Positions 43,263-54,951 of a stretch of DNA of 64,000 nucleotides are shown here, in pieces. The notes beneath the pieces were generated by a model, which made no database searches, was not told the DNA's origin, and saw only the letters and a list, made by a program, of their open reading frames with translations. The first letter of the stretch is position 1; every line of letters begins with the position of its first letter. A program made the position numbers and the translations under genes. Source of the stretch: Apodemus sylvaticus (Eukaryota > Chordata > Mammalia > Rodentia > Muridae); contig NC_067476.1 of the NCBI RefSeq assembly GCF_947179515.1, forward strand, positions 52,857,383 through 52,921,382, given 5' to 3'.

Positions 43263-45140
43263 GATAGACCCTATATCTAATCCTGTAATGAACATGTCAT
43301 TTAAGGACCCTGTACTGCATGCTGATCAGGTGGTTTTCAAATCTAAGCGAGTCATCAGTACCATTTGTGCAGCCTGGCAAGCCTGTAGCACAGTGGATTG
43401 CAACGTCAGTGGAACTAGACTACGATCCCAGAAAAAACAGATGTCATAAAACAAAGACTAAACAGACTTTGATGCATAGGTATCACTCTTCAAGGTTGGT
43501 ACCCCAATGGGATACTACATTCATCACTGCGTGTTTCTGAAGCAGTCCTTCTGACCTACGGGACTTCCCAAGTTGTATGCTGCTCAGACATCACCGCCTT
43601 GTTTCCAAAGCTTTGGTGGTGTTATTGGCATGTTAATTATTACAGCAAATGATAAAATGTGCAAAATGGTCTCCCCCCCCCTTAATGACATAAATAAGTG
43701 AAGCAATTAATTTTACACAATAAAAACAAGCAATACAATAACTTACAAATTTGGAGTTTCTTCATTATTACATCAAATTGCAAAATGGAAACATGTAATT
43801 TCAAAAGGCTCATAAGTAAAAATGGAAACACAGCTGATGCCACATCCGCTTGTGGGCTGCAAAATAATGTGGGGTTTTGTGCAGTGTGGAACAGTCACCA
43901 TCTTTCAGACACACCAGGCCAGATACATTCTGAAACTATAAATCTTTGAGCCATCCCAATGATCTAAGCCATTTATGTGCTGTAATGAAAAACAAAACAG
44001 CTTCGTGTTGCTCTCCGGTGTGAGTTTGGCATTCTCGGAGTTACCTTGCTTAGGACACTCAGCTCCACTTATCTGTAGTTGCAGAAGCTGCAAGCCTGTG
44101 ATTGATCTTGTAACTCCAATATCTCGAGAGAGATAAGTAGGGAAGCAAATTCTCCGAGAGGGCTGACAACAGTTTTTAAAATGAAATGTGTATACACCAA
44201 GCCTGACAAACTCTATTGCCCACCATCTTTGAAACCGTCAGTTTCTGGGGTGACATTTGATTCTGTGTGTTTGTTTTGGTGAGTGAGAAAGGAACACATA
44301 TTTTCTTTGACATCTTGTGCAATTTTACAAGTATTCAGGGCACATTCCCTGCTTTGCATGGAAAATGTATTTGCGCAGTTGTCAGAATGATGGACAGGGG
44401 AGCGAATGGTAGGACAGAGCGTTGATCTTTGCTTGTTATTACATACAATAGCCTGGTAGGGAATCGTGATGTGTTGGTGAGACAAACTGTGTCCCATTCT
44501 GGAACATATTAAGTTTGTCTCCAGGACACACATGACTTCGCTAGGGTGACGAGCCCCATTCATAATAGATGCTAATCTTTTCAGGGCTGACTGATGACAG
44601 CACTTCCTGCCCTTCATGGAATTAGAACTGGGTTTTATCAAAGGACTCAAACTGCCTGCTAATTAGACTAATTCCCTTCGTCATGAATTATTTATTTCCA
44701 TTGGTAACCGATCACTGTGACATTAATGGGCTCTGCTCAGCTTAGTCTCATACCAATACACACTAGGAGTTAAATGTTTAAAAATTCCCGATACTTCAGT
44801 CCAGGTCAAGTGTATCTCTAATATTTGACAGATTCGATGGGGCTTCGATGACTACGTTTTAGGAGCAAATAAAATGGGACGGAGTTCCAGATTTTGGTTA
44901 GACAGGAAGGCAAATCCATTTCTTCCTCTGCTCAGGTGTCTCCTTGCTTGGCTGGAACACGTCGTACTGTGTGGGGCTGTATACTCTCGGCTGCAGAACA
45001 CTTCGTCAAGGCCACACTAGTGCATGAAGTAGATATGAGTTAGCCAGATAGAAGTGATATTTCACTCTTTATTAATATCTCCTTTGATACAAAATTACGA
45101 GTGTTAATATCTTGTTAACTTATTTATAAGTGCTCCTTTT
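43263..45140. other. Long repeat-free stretch with a candidate conserved block
   Basis: Only a C9 run near 43672 interrupts it. The 145-codon minus frame at 44213-44650 has no recognisable domain or splice context and is treated as chance. Confidence 0.5.
43960..44780. promoter_or_regulatory. Candidate conserved noncoding element cluster
   Basis: Repeat-free for more than 800 bp, with retained CpGs (AGCTTCGTGTTG, CTCTCCGGTG, ATCTCGAGAGAG) and homeodomain-type sites (CTAATTAGACTAATTCCC, GAATTATTTATTTCC, GACATTAATGGG). Inferred from composition. Only a cross-species alignment can support it. Confidence 0.25.
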
Positions 45141-45283
45141 TTATCTTTTGAGACAGAGTTTTAATATGTGCTCTGGCTGGCCTGGAGCTCTGTAGACCAG
45201 GCTAGCCTCCTATTCACAGAGGTCTGTTTAACTCTGACTCCCAAGTACTGAGATTAAAGGTGTGTGTCACTGTGCTTGGCTTT
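45141..45283 (-). mobile_element. B1 SINE, antisense
   Basis: TTTTGAGACAGAGTTTTAATATG, GGCTGGCCTGGAGCTCTGTAG, ACCAGGCTAGCCTCC, TACTGAGATTAAAGGTGTGTG: near full-length antisense B1. Confidence 0.93.
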
Positions 45284-45454
45284 GTAAGAAAACAGTTTTT
45301 AAAAATATAATCTTTTATTAAGGAGTTGAATGGTTTCCCTGTTAACATCTAAGTTATATATTGATCAGTATTTCTCAGTGTGACACCAAAACCCATAGAA
45401 GCACTGCTGCTAAGAACAGAGCTTCTGGGGCCTCATCTGACCTGTTAAAAACAT
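45284..45454. other. Spacer between B1 and URR1
   Basis: Nothing recognised. Confidence 0.45.
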
Positions 45455-45655
45455 CAGTTTTCAACCTGTGGGTCACGACCCCTCTGGAGAACCCCACATC
45501 AGATATACTGAATATTAGACAAGCACATTCCAATTCATAACAGTAGCAAGATCACAGTTGTGAAATAGCAACAGAATAATGTTATGGTTGGGGGTCACCA
45601 TAACATAAGGAACTGTATTAAAGTGTCATAGCATGAGGAAGACTGGGAACCACTG
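45455..45655 (-). mobile_element. URR1-type hAT-Charlie MITE, antisense
   Basis: Begins CAGTTTTCAACCTGTGGGTC, GACCCCTCTGGAGAACC, with the central CATAACAGTAGCAAGATCAC and GTTATGGTTGGGGGTCACC, and ends ACTGGGAACCACTG. The ends form imperfect terminal inverted repeats (CAGTTTTCAACC / CAGTGGTTCCCAG), as in the rodent non-autonomous URR1 family. The flanks no longer show an 8 bp duplication. Confidence 0.9.
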
Positions 45656-45696
45656 TGTTGGAATCTGAGAATGGTATCTCAGAATAGCATTATTAA

Positions 45697-45833
45697 CCCA
45701 TAGCTTAATGTGGTGGGGTATGCCTGTAATCCTCGCACTCAGGAGACTGATATAGGAGGATATGGAGTTTGGGGCTAGCCTGAGTATTTGGACTGAGTGA
45801 TACTCCAAATACAATAAAACAAAACAAACAAGA
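45697..45833 (+). mobile_element. B1 SINE
   Basis: AGCTTAATGTGGTGGGGTATGCCTGTAATCC head, CACTCAGGAGACTGATATAGGAGGAT, then AAACAAAACAAACAAG tail. A sense, moderately diverged 7SL-derived element. Confidence 0.88.
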
Positions 45834-47610
45834 CACCCCCACACATGACATTTGATTCTTGAAGAGTGTAAGAGCTACTGACATCGGTTAAATAAATAGC
45901 TGACAAAACATGTCTAAACTCCAAAAAACAAACAAGAAACTAAAACTGACCCATATTTTCTCAGGATTATTAAACTGGTGCACAAGGGATAGATACCCAG
46001 TGGAAGGGTTGCTTCTGGAGTTGGCATCAGCAGCCATTTCATCAACACACAGAGAAGATGCATCACCTGTAACAAGCGGCCATTAAGTCAGAGCACAAAG
46101 GCAGTCTTTGAATGTCAGACGAGTGTCAGGCATCACCCCTTGTTCAGGGGACACAGTGGACAGAGGCCACAAGGCAGGTGCCCTCACACTCCCTGTTCAG
46201 AGAGGTAATTGGAGTCAGATGGAGAGGCCACTGTGCACACACTAGGCACATGGTCCACAATAGGTATGTTGGTCATTATGGAGTGGATTGTGGGAAATGC
46301 TAAGAAAAAAAAAGCGTGCAGAGGGCCGGATAATGAGCAGTAACTGGAGCTGTGGTGACAAATGCTGAACAAAGGTGTCATGTCGTCCACAGTGCAGTAT
46401 GTCAAGACCACAAATCACAGGTGCTGTGCAAACAACTACAGTCTCCACACAGATCTCTCCGCCGAGATGACCATGTCAAGTAGCAGGCACCTGTGTGATC
46501 AGAGTGGGCTGCCAGCAGAGTCAGTTGTCACAAGGAACAACGTCCTATGCACTCTGACTAACTCCCAGCAAACACCATCACGAGTCTGTTCTAAAGCATA
46601 GGGAGTCTTTCAGACTTCCCAGGAAATAGCAGCATTGCATAACTGAATTAAAAAAAAAATTAGTCAAAGACACAGAGAACTATGTAACCAAGGGAGCGTG
46701 TTACAGGGGTTTGATTTGTGCATAGTCTGCTGTGTTGCTATTGCCTGGAATATGCACTCACAGATTGAAGACTTATGTATGAACTTTTCACCAGGTCCCC
46801 TATACCTAATCTGACAAAAGTGCGCTTCTAAAATTATGGAATTCTACCCAAAGGAATTATGGATTCACAAAGAGTTTAGAGGTGTTCCGTCACCTGTTTA
46901 TGCGAGCAAGTGGCTCGCGGTACCTGAGGTCACAGATGCTGTGTTTCAACCTGAGGGAAAAGCAGGGCCTGTCCGACTGTTGGTGAAGGGAGGAAATTTG
47001 AAGTTTTTCATTTGCTCCCTTTCTCACAGCCATGTGGCTTGTCTCGACAGCCTGTCTGTTTTCACACAGACAGTTCACACTCCTATTTACATAAGTTTGA
47101 GAAACCCTTGGAGGCCATTTCAATATCCGACAGCCCTCCCCAAGCCACTGGTGTTTAATGCATTGTATTGAGCTGCACGTGTCAGCGTACTAGATCGCTC
47201 CCCTCTTCCCTCACCCCGAGTCCTCTTCCCTCACCCCTATTCAGCCCTTCTGTGAGCCACTCTGCAGCTGGAGTCATTTTCCGTTGAGAAGTTCATTCAT
47301 GTGTTAATATCTGATATTTTGAATGGATCTCACTGGCAAACCTTCCACAAGGCACAGAATATCAGTTAAATCATAGAAATAAAGATTTTTTTCCTAAGAA
47401 TAATAAAAACTAAGGCTGGCCAGGGCTGCTGGCCAGGGGTGACAAATGTTTCCATGAGACCCGGGCCTGATTTTGTCTGCTGGTTTTCATAGTAGCCCTC
47501 GAGGAGAGCTCCAGGAGATATTCTGGCTCACATAGACACATGGCTTCCAACAGCTTTGGGAAACCATATTTTTTGTCTGTATCTGAGATACTTTCTGATC
47601 ACCAAAGAAG
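45834..47610. other. Unique sequence
   Basis: No gene recognised. The 111-codon plus frame 46836-47171 has no domain or codon pattern suggestive of coding. TCTTCCCTCACCCC is duplicated at about 47203-47239. Confidence 0.5.
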
Positions 47611-47721
47611 TCTTCCTTCCCTCCTTTCCTTCCTTCCTTCCTTCCTTCCTTCCTTCTTTCCTTCCTTCCTTCCTTCCTTCCTTCCTTCCTTCCTTCCTTC
47701 CTTCCGTCCTTCCTTCCTTCC
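47611..47721. repeat. (TTCC)n microsatellite
   Basis: About 27 TTCC units with a few changes. The long Lys/Glu/Arg/Gly or Phe/Leu/Pro/Ser frames over it are artefacts. Confidence 0.98.
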
Positions 47722-48229
47722 TGTTTTTGAAGTATAGTTTTATTAAGTAACTCTTCACAAATGTTAAAGATCATCTAAATATGCTTGGGTCAGTGAACCA
47801 TATGACCCCAGGCATTATCTGCCTGTCTGCAGATCACAGTCACACTATGAAAGGGAGAAGTTATGTCATGAATGCAGTGTTCAAATTTGTGACCAAAGGA
47901 AGTTGCAGGGCAGGATTTGAAATCTGAAATGCAGAAAGGTTTCAGTCGGTCTGGAGTGTGGGGTGTCATGGATGCCTTAGATACCTGAACTGGGGGTAGT
48001 AACCAAGACTATTAATGACATAAGCTTTCGAGTTCCATCCTGGGAATGGGCTTACCAATGGATTATGTTTGAGATCATCTGGTGTGGGACCCTGAAAAGC
48101 AGTTTGTGTTCTGGTCGAGCTAGGTTTAAACCCTGGAGACTCAGCAGATAATTCTGCAAAGGACAGAAGGCTGTTTGCCACGCTCTCAGACACCAGGCTC
48201 CTGACATGAGGCCTCAGCTCTCCATAATT
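47722..48229. other. Unique sequence
   Basis: Nothing recognised. Confidence 0.5.
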
Positions 48230-48985
48230 CTGTGGCCACCAGTCATGTAGGGCAACGCCCAAGCCCCTGGTATTCTGTCTGGACTCCACCCCCCACAGTT
48301 ACCTGGCAACAGCCAGGTAGGCCTGGCCCACTACAAAAGGGCCTGCTTGCCCCCTCCTCTCTCTCTCTTGCCTCTATTACTCTCTTACTCTCTTCTGCCC
48401 TCTTGCTGCCCCTCTCTCCACATTCCCTTCCCCTCTCTCTCCACATGGCCAGCCTCTACTTTTCATTCATCACAACTTTCTGCCAACGATAAATGCTTTA
48501 AAACCATGGACTGCCTCTTCTTATCTGGACTGGCTGTGCTAGAGCAAAGGAGCAGGCCTTCCTCTAAAGAGCTGCACATCTAGTCTCCTGCAGGAAACCT
48601 CTCTGCCCTTCCAGACACGGTCTCCACGGAGCCAAGCAGTGGACCGAACAAGCCAAGGACTCTCCTCTCTGTCCTTTTCCCTTCAACCCCAGGCTAGCTC
48701 CAGCCCGCGGGACCCAACTCCGTTCTCAGCTCTTCCAAGACATCCAGCCATGTCTACGGTGTCCAAGACTGAGAACCCGTCGTCTTCGGCCTCTGTGAGG
48801 CCTGGAGACACACAAGCTGGCCTCCACCGGTTCGGCGGGACCTCAGACTGCGCTTCCCCACCCCCGGAGCATATCCTATGGCTTCTCACAGCCAGACTCC
48901 TGCCTGGCGGTTGAGTGGGGTGCATGCAGTCAGCCTCACTCAGTGGCCCAAGCCCTGGCCATACTCGGGCCACCATTTTAACCCA
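48230..48985 (+). mobile_element. Candidate endogenous retrovirus LTR
   Basis: GC-richer block with TATA-like CTACAAAAGG at 48331-48340, a CT-rich initiator-like stretch (CTCCTCTCTCTCTCTTGCC), an AATAAA-like GATAAATGC at about 48489 and a CpG-rich distal part ending CGGGCCACCATTTTAACC. The U3-R-U5-like order suggests a solo LTR. The family is not identified, and the opposing open frames 48639-48914 and 48683-48988 are composition artefacts. Confidence 0.5.
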
Positions 48986-49691
48986 CAATCTGGGTTATCC
49001 ACATTTGAGTCTTTATGATCTGTGAGGAACTCCTTAAAGTTACAAGCTTCTTGACAGACAACTAACTGGCGGCTTTGTGTATTGACCTAGAAACTTCTTG
49101 ATTACAAGTTGAGTTAGGGCTTTAATAGTGGAAGGAATTTTGCTCTGTCATATCCTCTGATGTAGAACAAAACAAAACAACAAAAAACCAAGACAAAACA
49201 AAAACAAAACTTAGATTCACTAGACCAAAGCAACCATAGGTACCTTGGCAAAGATTCATATTTCCTAAAATTTTCTCGACCCCTTTGAGCTAATTAGACA
49301 ATCATATCAGTATAAAGTCATCTTGCACCAATGGGATGAGAGGCATTCACCACCAACATCAAGGATAAGGAGTCGTGTTGGCTCTTTTGTCTCACTAGCC
49401 TAGTTTGGATTCAAATTTTAAGGCATTCCTGCTCTCATTTTCTTTAAGGATAAGTCACAGGAACCAGATTTACCTTTCTGCTGCAAGCAACCAAGAAACT
49501 GGACAAATTCTATGGGCAACTATTCATAGACATTGGCCAGAAGAGCTCAGAGCTGTGATGCTTAGGATATAAAAAACGAAACAGCAAATTCCACTACAAC
49601 CTCAGTTAGTTCACACAGTTTTCAGACCACAATACAAGAAAGAACCCAACTCAAGTATAGTAGGTTTACTGAGAAGGAGACTGGGAGCCTG
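48986..49691. other. Unique sequence with an AAAAC-rich patch
   Basis: AAAACAAAACAACAAAAAACC near 49168-49210. No gene recognised. Confidence 0.5.
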
Positions 49692-49752
49692 GAACTTAAA
49701 AAGTGAACCTTCTGAAAGGGCAGAACTTAAAAAGTGAACCTTCTGAAAGGGC
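49692..49752. repeat. Perfect 31 bp tandem duplication
   Basis: A 31 bp unit starting GAACTTAAAAAGTGAACC and ending GAAAGGGCA is repeated head to tail (starts 49692 and 49723), with identity over the full second copy. A recent local duplication. Confidence 0.97.
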
Positions 49753-50794
49753 GAACCCTTTGCAGAAATGGAGCTACAGCAGTCTGCATGGGATAGCTCG
49801 GGTGTCTTTTGCCAGCTGCTAGGCTGCGCATGTGCAGGTAAAAGGCTCCACAAGCCAGAGCATGGTATGGGAAGGGACTTGCAAGTTCACAGAGCAGGGG
49901 ACTGCTAAACCATTAGCCAATCAGCCAGGAAGCTCTCGATGGTCACCCAAGGTATTTGGTCAAATCCCAGAAGATGCCTTAGTCATAAAATTGAGCAGCT
50001 CCTTGAGTGGAACTGTATAGGATGTGGATGAGAAAAGCTGAGACAAGTCTGGGTAGAATGAGGTGGAAAAGCAAGTAGCTCGTTAGTCAAAGCAAACTCA
50101 ATACTATTTAAAGAAAAGCCAACATCCAGACATCCAGAATATCCATTACATTCATAATATCCAGAATCCAAGGGATGAGAAAAACCACTGGGCTTGCCAC
50201 AAAGAAGAAAAATGCAACCTGTAATCAGAAAAAAAAAAAAAAAAGAATAGAGGCAATGTTAATATCAAAGGGATTAAAATTATGACAAGTGTGTTTCCTG
50301 ACCACAATGGAATTAAGTGCAGAATCAGGACAGGTACAAGCTGGTGATATTTGCCCTCTGGACACACTATTGGTTCTAGCGGCACTCTCTGGCTCTGGAG
50401 CAGGTATTTTGTGCATTACTAGGACTTTCTTCAAGCAGCTGCTTTGAAACTGCCAGTCTATGCCTACCAAGTTCACTTCCCTGCCCCTGTGAAGCTCCCA
50501 GCGTCTCATCTCTCTGAGGGAGAGTCATGAGGCCTGTTCTCCTGCTGTCCGCAGAGCAGGTGCACCGTACTAATGACAGCATAAAAAGACTTCATGATCC
50601 AGGTCCCCAGGCCCAGCCCTGGCTGCCTGCACTCTCCTTGGTCCTCCCTGCAAGCAGGTCTCAGAAGTCCCAAAGTCTTTTGTCCCCAGCAGAGAGCTGT
50701 AGCCTAGACAGGAAAATAAGCAAGCGGTCCTTAGGAATGGTGTAGGTGAGTCAGGACAGGTCTGTGGGGCTTGTAGCATCTACCTTTCTCATGA
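49753..50794. other. Unique sequence with an A16 run
   Basis: AATCAG followed by an A16-17 run at about 50229-50244. Whether this is a retro-insert tail is unclear because no upstream polyadenylation signal is obvious. No gene recognised. Confidence 0.45.
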
Positions 50795-51005
50795 TTTTTT
50801 TTTTTTTTTTTTTTTTTTAGCTTTTATGAACTTGGGTTTATTTATTTTAAAAGACCCTGAACATCTCCTGAAATACTTTCTGGGTTTTCCATAGGTAGCA
50901 ACAGACAGAAGTAGATCCAGGGACCCAGGGCACAGACCCAGGACACAGATTAAAGTCAGGAAAACAAGTGTAGCAGACAAGACACTAAAGAGGGGCGAGC
51001 CACAG
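50795..51005 (-). pseudogene. Possible processed retrocopy of an mRNA 3' end, antisense
   Basis: T24 at 50795-50818. Read on the minus strand, it is an A24 tail preceded 19-24 nt upstream by AAATAAATAAACC (two overlapping AATAAA signals at 50837-50846). That spacing is exactly right for a genuine cleavage site. The source gene is not recognised, the 5' edge is not clear, and no target duplication was found, so extent is a guess. Confidence 0.4.
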
Positions 51006-51158
51006 GGTGGTACAGTGGAGACTGCTACAACAAGCTTTGTTTTTTACTTGCTCTGAAGTGTCCAGTGAGCTTCTATACTCTCTGAGCCTTGGTTTCTGTA
51101 CTCAGAGAATGGACACACGTGCATCCCTTGTCAGCTATACCCTAAGCACACAAGAAGC

Positions 51159-51159
<1 letters not shown>

Positions 51160-51194
<35 letters not shown>
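51160..51194. repeat. (CA)n microsatellite
   Basis: Seventeen CA units. Confidence 0.97.
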
Positions 51195-51196
<2 letters not shown>

Positions 51197-52737
51197 CATA
51201 CATATAAGCACACTTTCTTATCTTATTTAATCAGATAATACTTGGAAGCTGTCTGCTATCCGTAGGACATAGTAAGCGCACAATAAACAATACAAAATAA
51301 ACAAAACCCTTAACTGGGGAGCAGAGAGTGGGCTCTACAGAAGGAGAGGTCTGAGAGAATCAGGCCAAAGACACTTTCTAAACTTTTGCTCATGAAAGAA
51401 GTAGGGAGAGAATATAAAACCAACAGGCTTCTTTAAGAAAATTGGAAAGATACTCTGCATTGGTTTTTGTTTGTTTGTTTGTTTGTTTTAAGCAACTTGC
51501 TGTCACCTCAGTCTTCTTGGAGGCAGAGGTAACTTCTTTCTAGTCACCTCTAATAAAGACAATTTTCTCTTTGGGGGGGGGGGTTCTCTGCTCCTCTACT
51601 GTGGTGTCCCCTGAAGGTAAATATGGCGTTTAGAGCTCACAAGACATTCTGATGCCAGCACACACATTCTAAATATAGTAGCCAGATGATTGCTTAATTT
51701 AGCTAGCAATGGCAGATTGTTGACAAAGAATGCCTGCTGAGTCCCAATGCCTCGAAACGTGGCATTTGTGAAGCAAATCATATCTGCAGAAATGACTAAC
51801 AATGCCATTCGCTTCATATAGTGACATAATATTTAACTCTGTCACAGGAGTCTAATTGCCTTATTTTTACAATGTTAGCACTCTATTGATAAATATAGAT
51901 TACCTGGATCCAGTCAGTCCTGCCACAGGAAGAGGAGCAGTTGCAGAGTGAATCTGTTGGGCTTAGGAAACTCATAGCCTACGGTACCGGCCATCTGTTC
52001 TCCAACACTTGGTTACCGGGATGGTGTCTAAACACACACGGCTCATAAATGCATCCTTTTTTTTTTTACTTGCAATTTAATAAATAGATACTCCAAGAAG
52101 CTTAAGCAATTTGTTTCACACAACAACTTAAACTTTCAAGGGCCCTGCAAATAAAATTCCGTTGCATTCCGTTGCTTGGTCAGTGTGCTGTGGAGGGTGT
52201 TGTGGGTTGGAGAGCTAACCTTGTCTTGTTCTTTTGTTTCATAGGTTATGCATAAGCTCCTAGATCCTGCCTCCTGTACTTAGCTGTTTTGGATGAAGCT
52301 GTTTTGGATGAAAGTGTGCCTCTTCCTTCAGGAATATGAGAATATAACGAGGCCCAGAGAATCCCACTCTACTTGGCTTTATGCAAAGTGAGAAACCACA
52401 GGCTGTTCGAACTGATTACTCCAGGTGTTTGATAGTATCTCCCTCATCCCTGAGGAAGGCTCACCTCATCATTATTTCATGGATCTGAGGGCCCCCATGG
52501 GCCACACTGGTCCAGTTTGACTTCCTGGTGAAGAGAAAATACACACATCTCCTTAGTTATTCAGGAGTAACTCTCACAGGCCTGTCTCAGAGAATGGGAT
52601 TAGAAAGCTCTCTTTGGCCATGCCTGGCTTCCCCACTCTTCATGTGAGGCTCATATTCAGGTATATTCATACCCAGGTAGCAGTGATACCTGAGGGAAAG
52701 GCCAATGGGTAGGCAAAGAAGATACGATCTTGCCATG
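51195..52737. other. Unique sequence with small simple repeats
   Basis: (GTTT)5 at about 51467-51489, G11 at 51573-51583 and T11 near 52060. AGCTGTTTTGGATGA is duplicated at 52282-52311. No gene recognised. Confidence 0.5.
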
Positions 52738-52770
52738 GTGTGTGTATGTATGTGTGTGTGTGTGTGAGTG
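52738..52770. repeat. (TG)n microsatellite
   Basis: TGTGTGTATGTATGTGTGTGTGTGTG. Confidence 0.93.
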
Positions 52771-53635
52771 AAGACCACAAGGAATGTCTCAGAGTGCATG
52801 GGGCTTCCCAATGAAGCGGTTATTTTGGATGCAGAAAAGCCTCAAGAGGGGAGAGTCACTAGGTCGAGCTTTAAAGACAGGTTTAACTGGAGCAAGAAAA
52901 TTTCCTGTATGAATTTCTCTCATATAAAAATACTTTTTAATCATTACAGTAGTTGCATAATTAAAAACAAACAACTCAGTGGGGGATAACACTGGCTTCC
53001 AGATTATTCTGTGAATAAGGAATTGTCTTTCTAAACTCTGAGGTCAAGGAGCAGGCTGAGTGAAGGCTTCCCTGGATGGAGCCAAAGCTGGTGTATTCAC
53101 AAGGGTCTGGATTTTTCTGGTACTTCTAAAATCTCTGCTTCAGCTCAGGCCTTGACTGACCTGTGTGGAGGTTTCAGGGCGAGCTCATCCCTGAGCATCT
53201 CAGACCTCTTCCGAGTACGCACTGGGTAGTGTCCAGCGGGCTTCAGTTTTCATTGTTCTCTTGATTAAAATCTCATGAGACCATGGCATACCTTAATCAA
53301 AACACAGTGTGTTTATACCTCAGATTATGTCCAGAAAATAGTCTCCATTCTAGTAAAAATCCAGTGTTGTAAATGGTAGGTTCCCCAAAGTTACATACTG
53401 TCCTTATATCTGGGACCAAGGCAGTTAATTAAAAAGCTGTGTGCTCTGACCAGAGGGACTTCAAGTCTTCTTTAGAGCTACTTCTATTGGATTGAGGAAA
53501 TACCATCAGCTACTATGTTAGCTTCCCATTACATAACCAAATGCCCGTGATGTAACTAATTTTTTCAAATCCTATTTTTAATGATGGTTCTTAACACTTT
53601 AACCTTCCTTGTAACCCATCACTCACTAGAGGCCA
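52771..53635. other. Unique sequence
   Basis: Nothing recognised. Confidence 0.5.
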
Positions 53636-54415
53636 TGGAAAAGATATGGGGGAAGTGGACCTGTTTAGAAAGGTTCTTTGGAGCAACTTCCACCTGTGTT
53701 GTCTGGAAATCAGCAGTTCAGTTCACAGGTTAGCAGGCCGCAGCAGCTTGATCCACTTGCAAACACCTCCTGGATACACCAGCAATCCAGTTCGGTGGAG
53801 TCTGGTTAGCAAAGGTGGTGACTTGACCTAGCAGAGACAGTCAGGCTTGAGCCTGGGTTCGAGCAGCAGAAGAGACCAACAGGAACACCAGGAGACTACC
53901 ACAGTTCTCAGCTGTGCTTCTCAGGGAAGCAAAGATCAGCAAAGACTCGAGAGCCACAAGTGCTGCACAGTTAGCTGTACCAGCAGGTCAAGCCCTGTCT
54001 CCATCACTCCATGGAGTCCTATTTATAGGCCTGGCTCCTGCCTCAGCACAGGTCTTGCCTCAGCATGTGCATCCAACCAGCCTAAGTTTGTGGAAGCAGC
54101 AAGAAACCGCAGCATACTACCAGAACTTTTTTTGGTGTGTTTCTCTGTATGGAGTCCCAACAAATGCAGCTCAACTATGCAATGTAAAGCAGACTAATAC
54201 ATGCATGTACATTAGCAAAGAATCCTTCATCACGTGTCTTTTCACATGCTTGCTTTAGCACTTCCTAGGTCTGCTTCAGTGAAATGTTCCTTTACAAATC
54301 TGCTTTAGCCTTTCACGCCTGTGTCCGCTTTTACAAGCATTTCTTCACGCGTTTGCCCCAGCAAAACACCATCCAACAGACTTTCCAAAGAACCCTTAAG
54401 TTTCCACGTCACCCC
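53636..54415 (-). mobile_element. Class II (ERVK-like, RMER17-type) LTR, antisense
   Basis: Read on the minus strand: GTGACGTGGAAACTTAAGGG, GTTGGATGGTGTTTTGCTGG, several AAAGCAG-type short repeats, a TATAAATA box (54027-54020) and a downstream region with GAACTGTGGTAGTCTCC and CTTCTGCTGCTCGAACC. It has the size and order of a rodent ERVK-type solo LTR. The specific name is tentative. The overlapping plus frames 53847-54197 and 53914-54258 are its shadows. Confidence 0.65.
54020..54027 (-). promoter_or_regulatory. LTR TATA box
   Basis: TATAAATA on the minus strand, flanked by GGCC and GGACTCC, in the position expected for the U3 promoter of the LTR. Current activity unknown. Confidence 0.5.
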
Positions 54416-54424
54416 CATAATTAA

Positions 54425-54720
54425 CTTAGAAGAAGTAAAGGTTTATTTAACTCACAGTCTGAAGATTCCAGTCTAAGACTAGATTGCTTTGTGGATGGAT
54501 CCACTTGGGAGACACTTGGCAATGGTTGGGACTTCCTGATGGGGCAAAGTGCTTGGGTGATAGCCGGGACACAAGAGAAAGAGGAAGGAGCCAGAGTACC
54601 ACAATCTCCTTCAGGGGCACCCCATAGTAATCCTCAGCACCTAAGGTCCTTCCCAGTGGTGTCCCCAAACACCAAGCTTTTATTTAGTGCAGGACTTTGG
54701 GAAACACTGCTTTGAACAGT
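54425..54720 (-). mobile_element. Possible MaLR-like LTR fragment, antisense
   Basis: AAAGGTTTATTTAACTCACAGTC near the left edge resembles the antisense end of MaLR LTRs (tail region before the AATAAA in reverse). The rest is too diverged to confirm. Confidence 0.3.
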
Positions 54721-54951
54721 GGGGGCTGGGTTGGAGTATGTATTCTAGAATCTGTCACTGGGGGTGCTCTCTAAGCAGGGTTCTCTTACAAGAGAAAAGT
54801 TTTCTAAGGAAAAACAAAAGCATGAAAAGGGGTATTTTTATTTGTTTCCTTCCTCTTCTTTAAACAAATCTATTGGACTTTTTTTGACCTTTTCCATCTT
54901 TGACTAACATGAGAGGTCAGAAAGAAATGGCAGTGACACAGCAGAAACTAC
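54721..54951. other. Unique spacer
   Basis: Nothing recognised. Confidence 0.45.

Noticed and set aside
43310..43460. Possible tRNA-like segment (GACTACGATCCCAG)
   Set aside because: No cloverleaf could be drawn with proper A and B boxes.
44213..44650. Minus-strand frame of 145 codons in repeat-free DNA
   Set aside because: No recognisable motif, no Kozak or splice support. Better explained as chance within a possible noncoding conserved block.
46836..47171. 111-codon plus frame in unique DNA
   Set aside because: No domain, signal peptide or splice context, and an opposing frame overlaps it.
47487..47774. Gly/Arg/Lys/Glu repeat frames
   Set aside because: Translation of the TTCC microsatellite.
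48639..48988. Overlapping opposite-strand frames in GC-rich DNA
   Set aside because: Long frames on both strands reflect GC content of an LTR-like block. No domain is visible in either.
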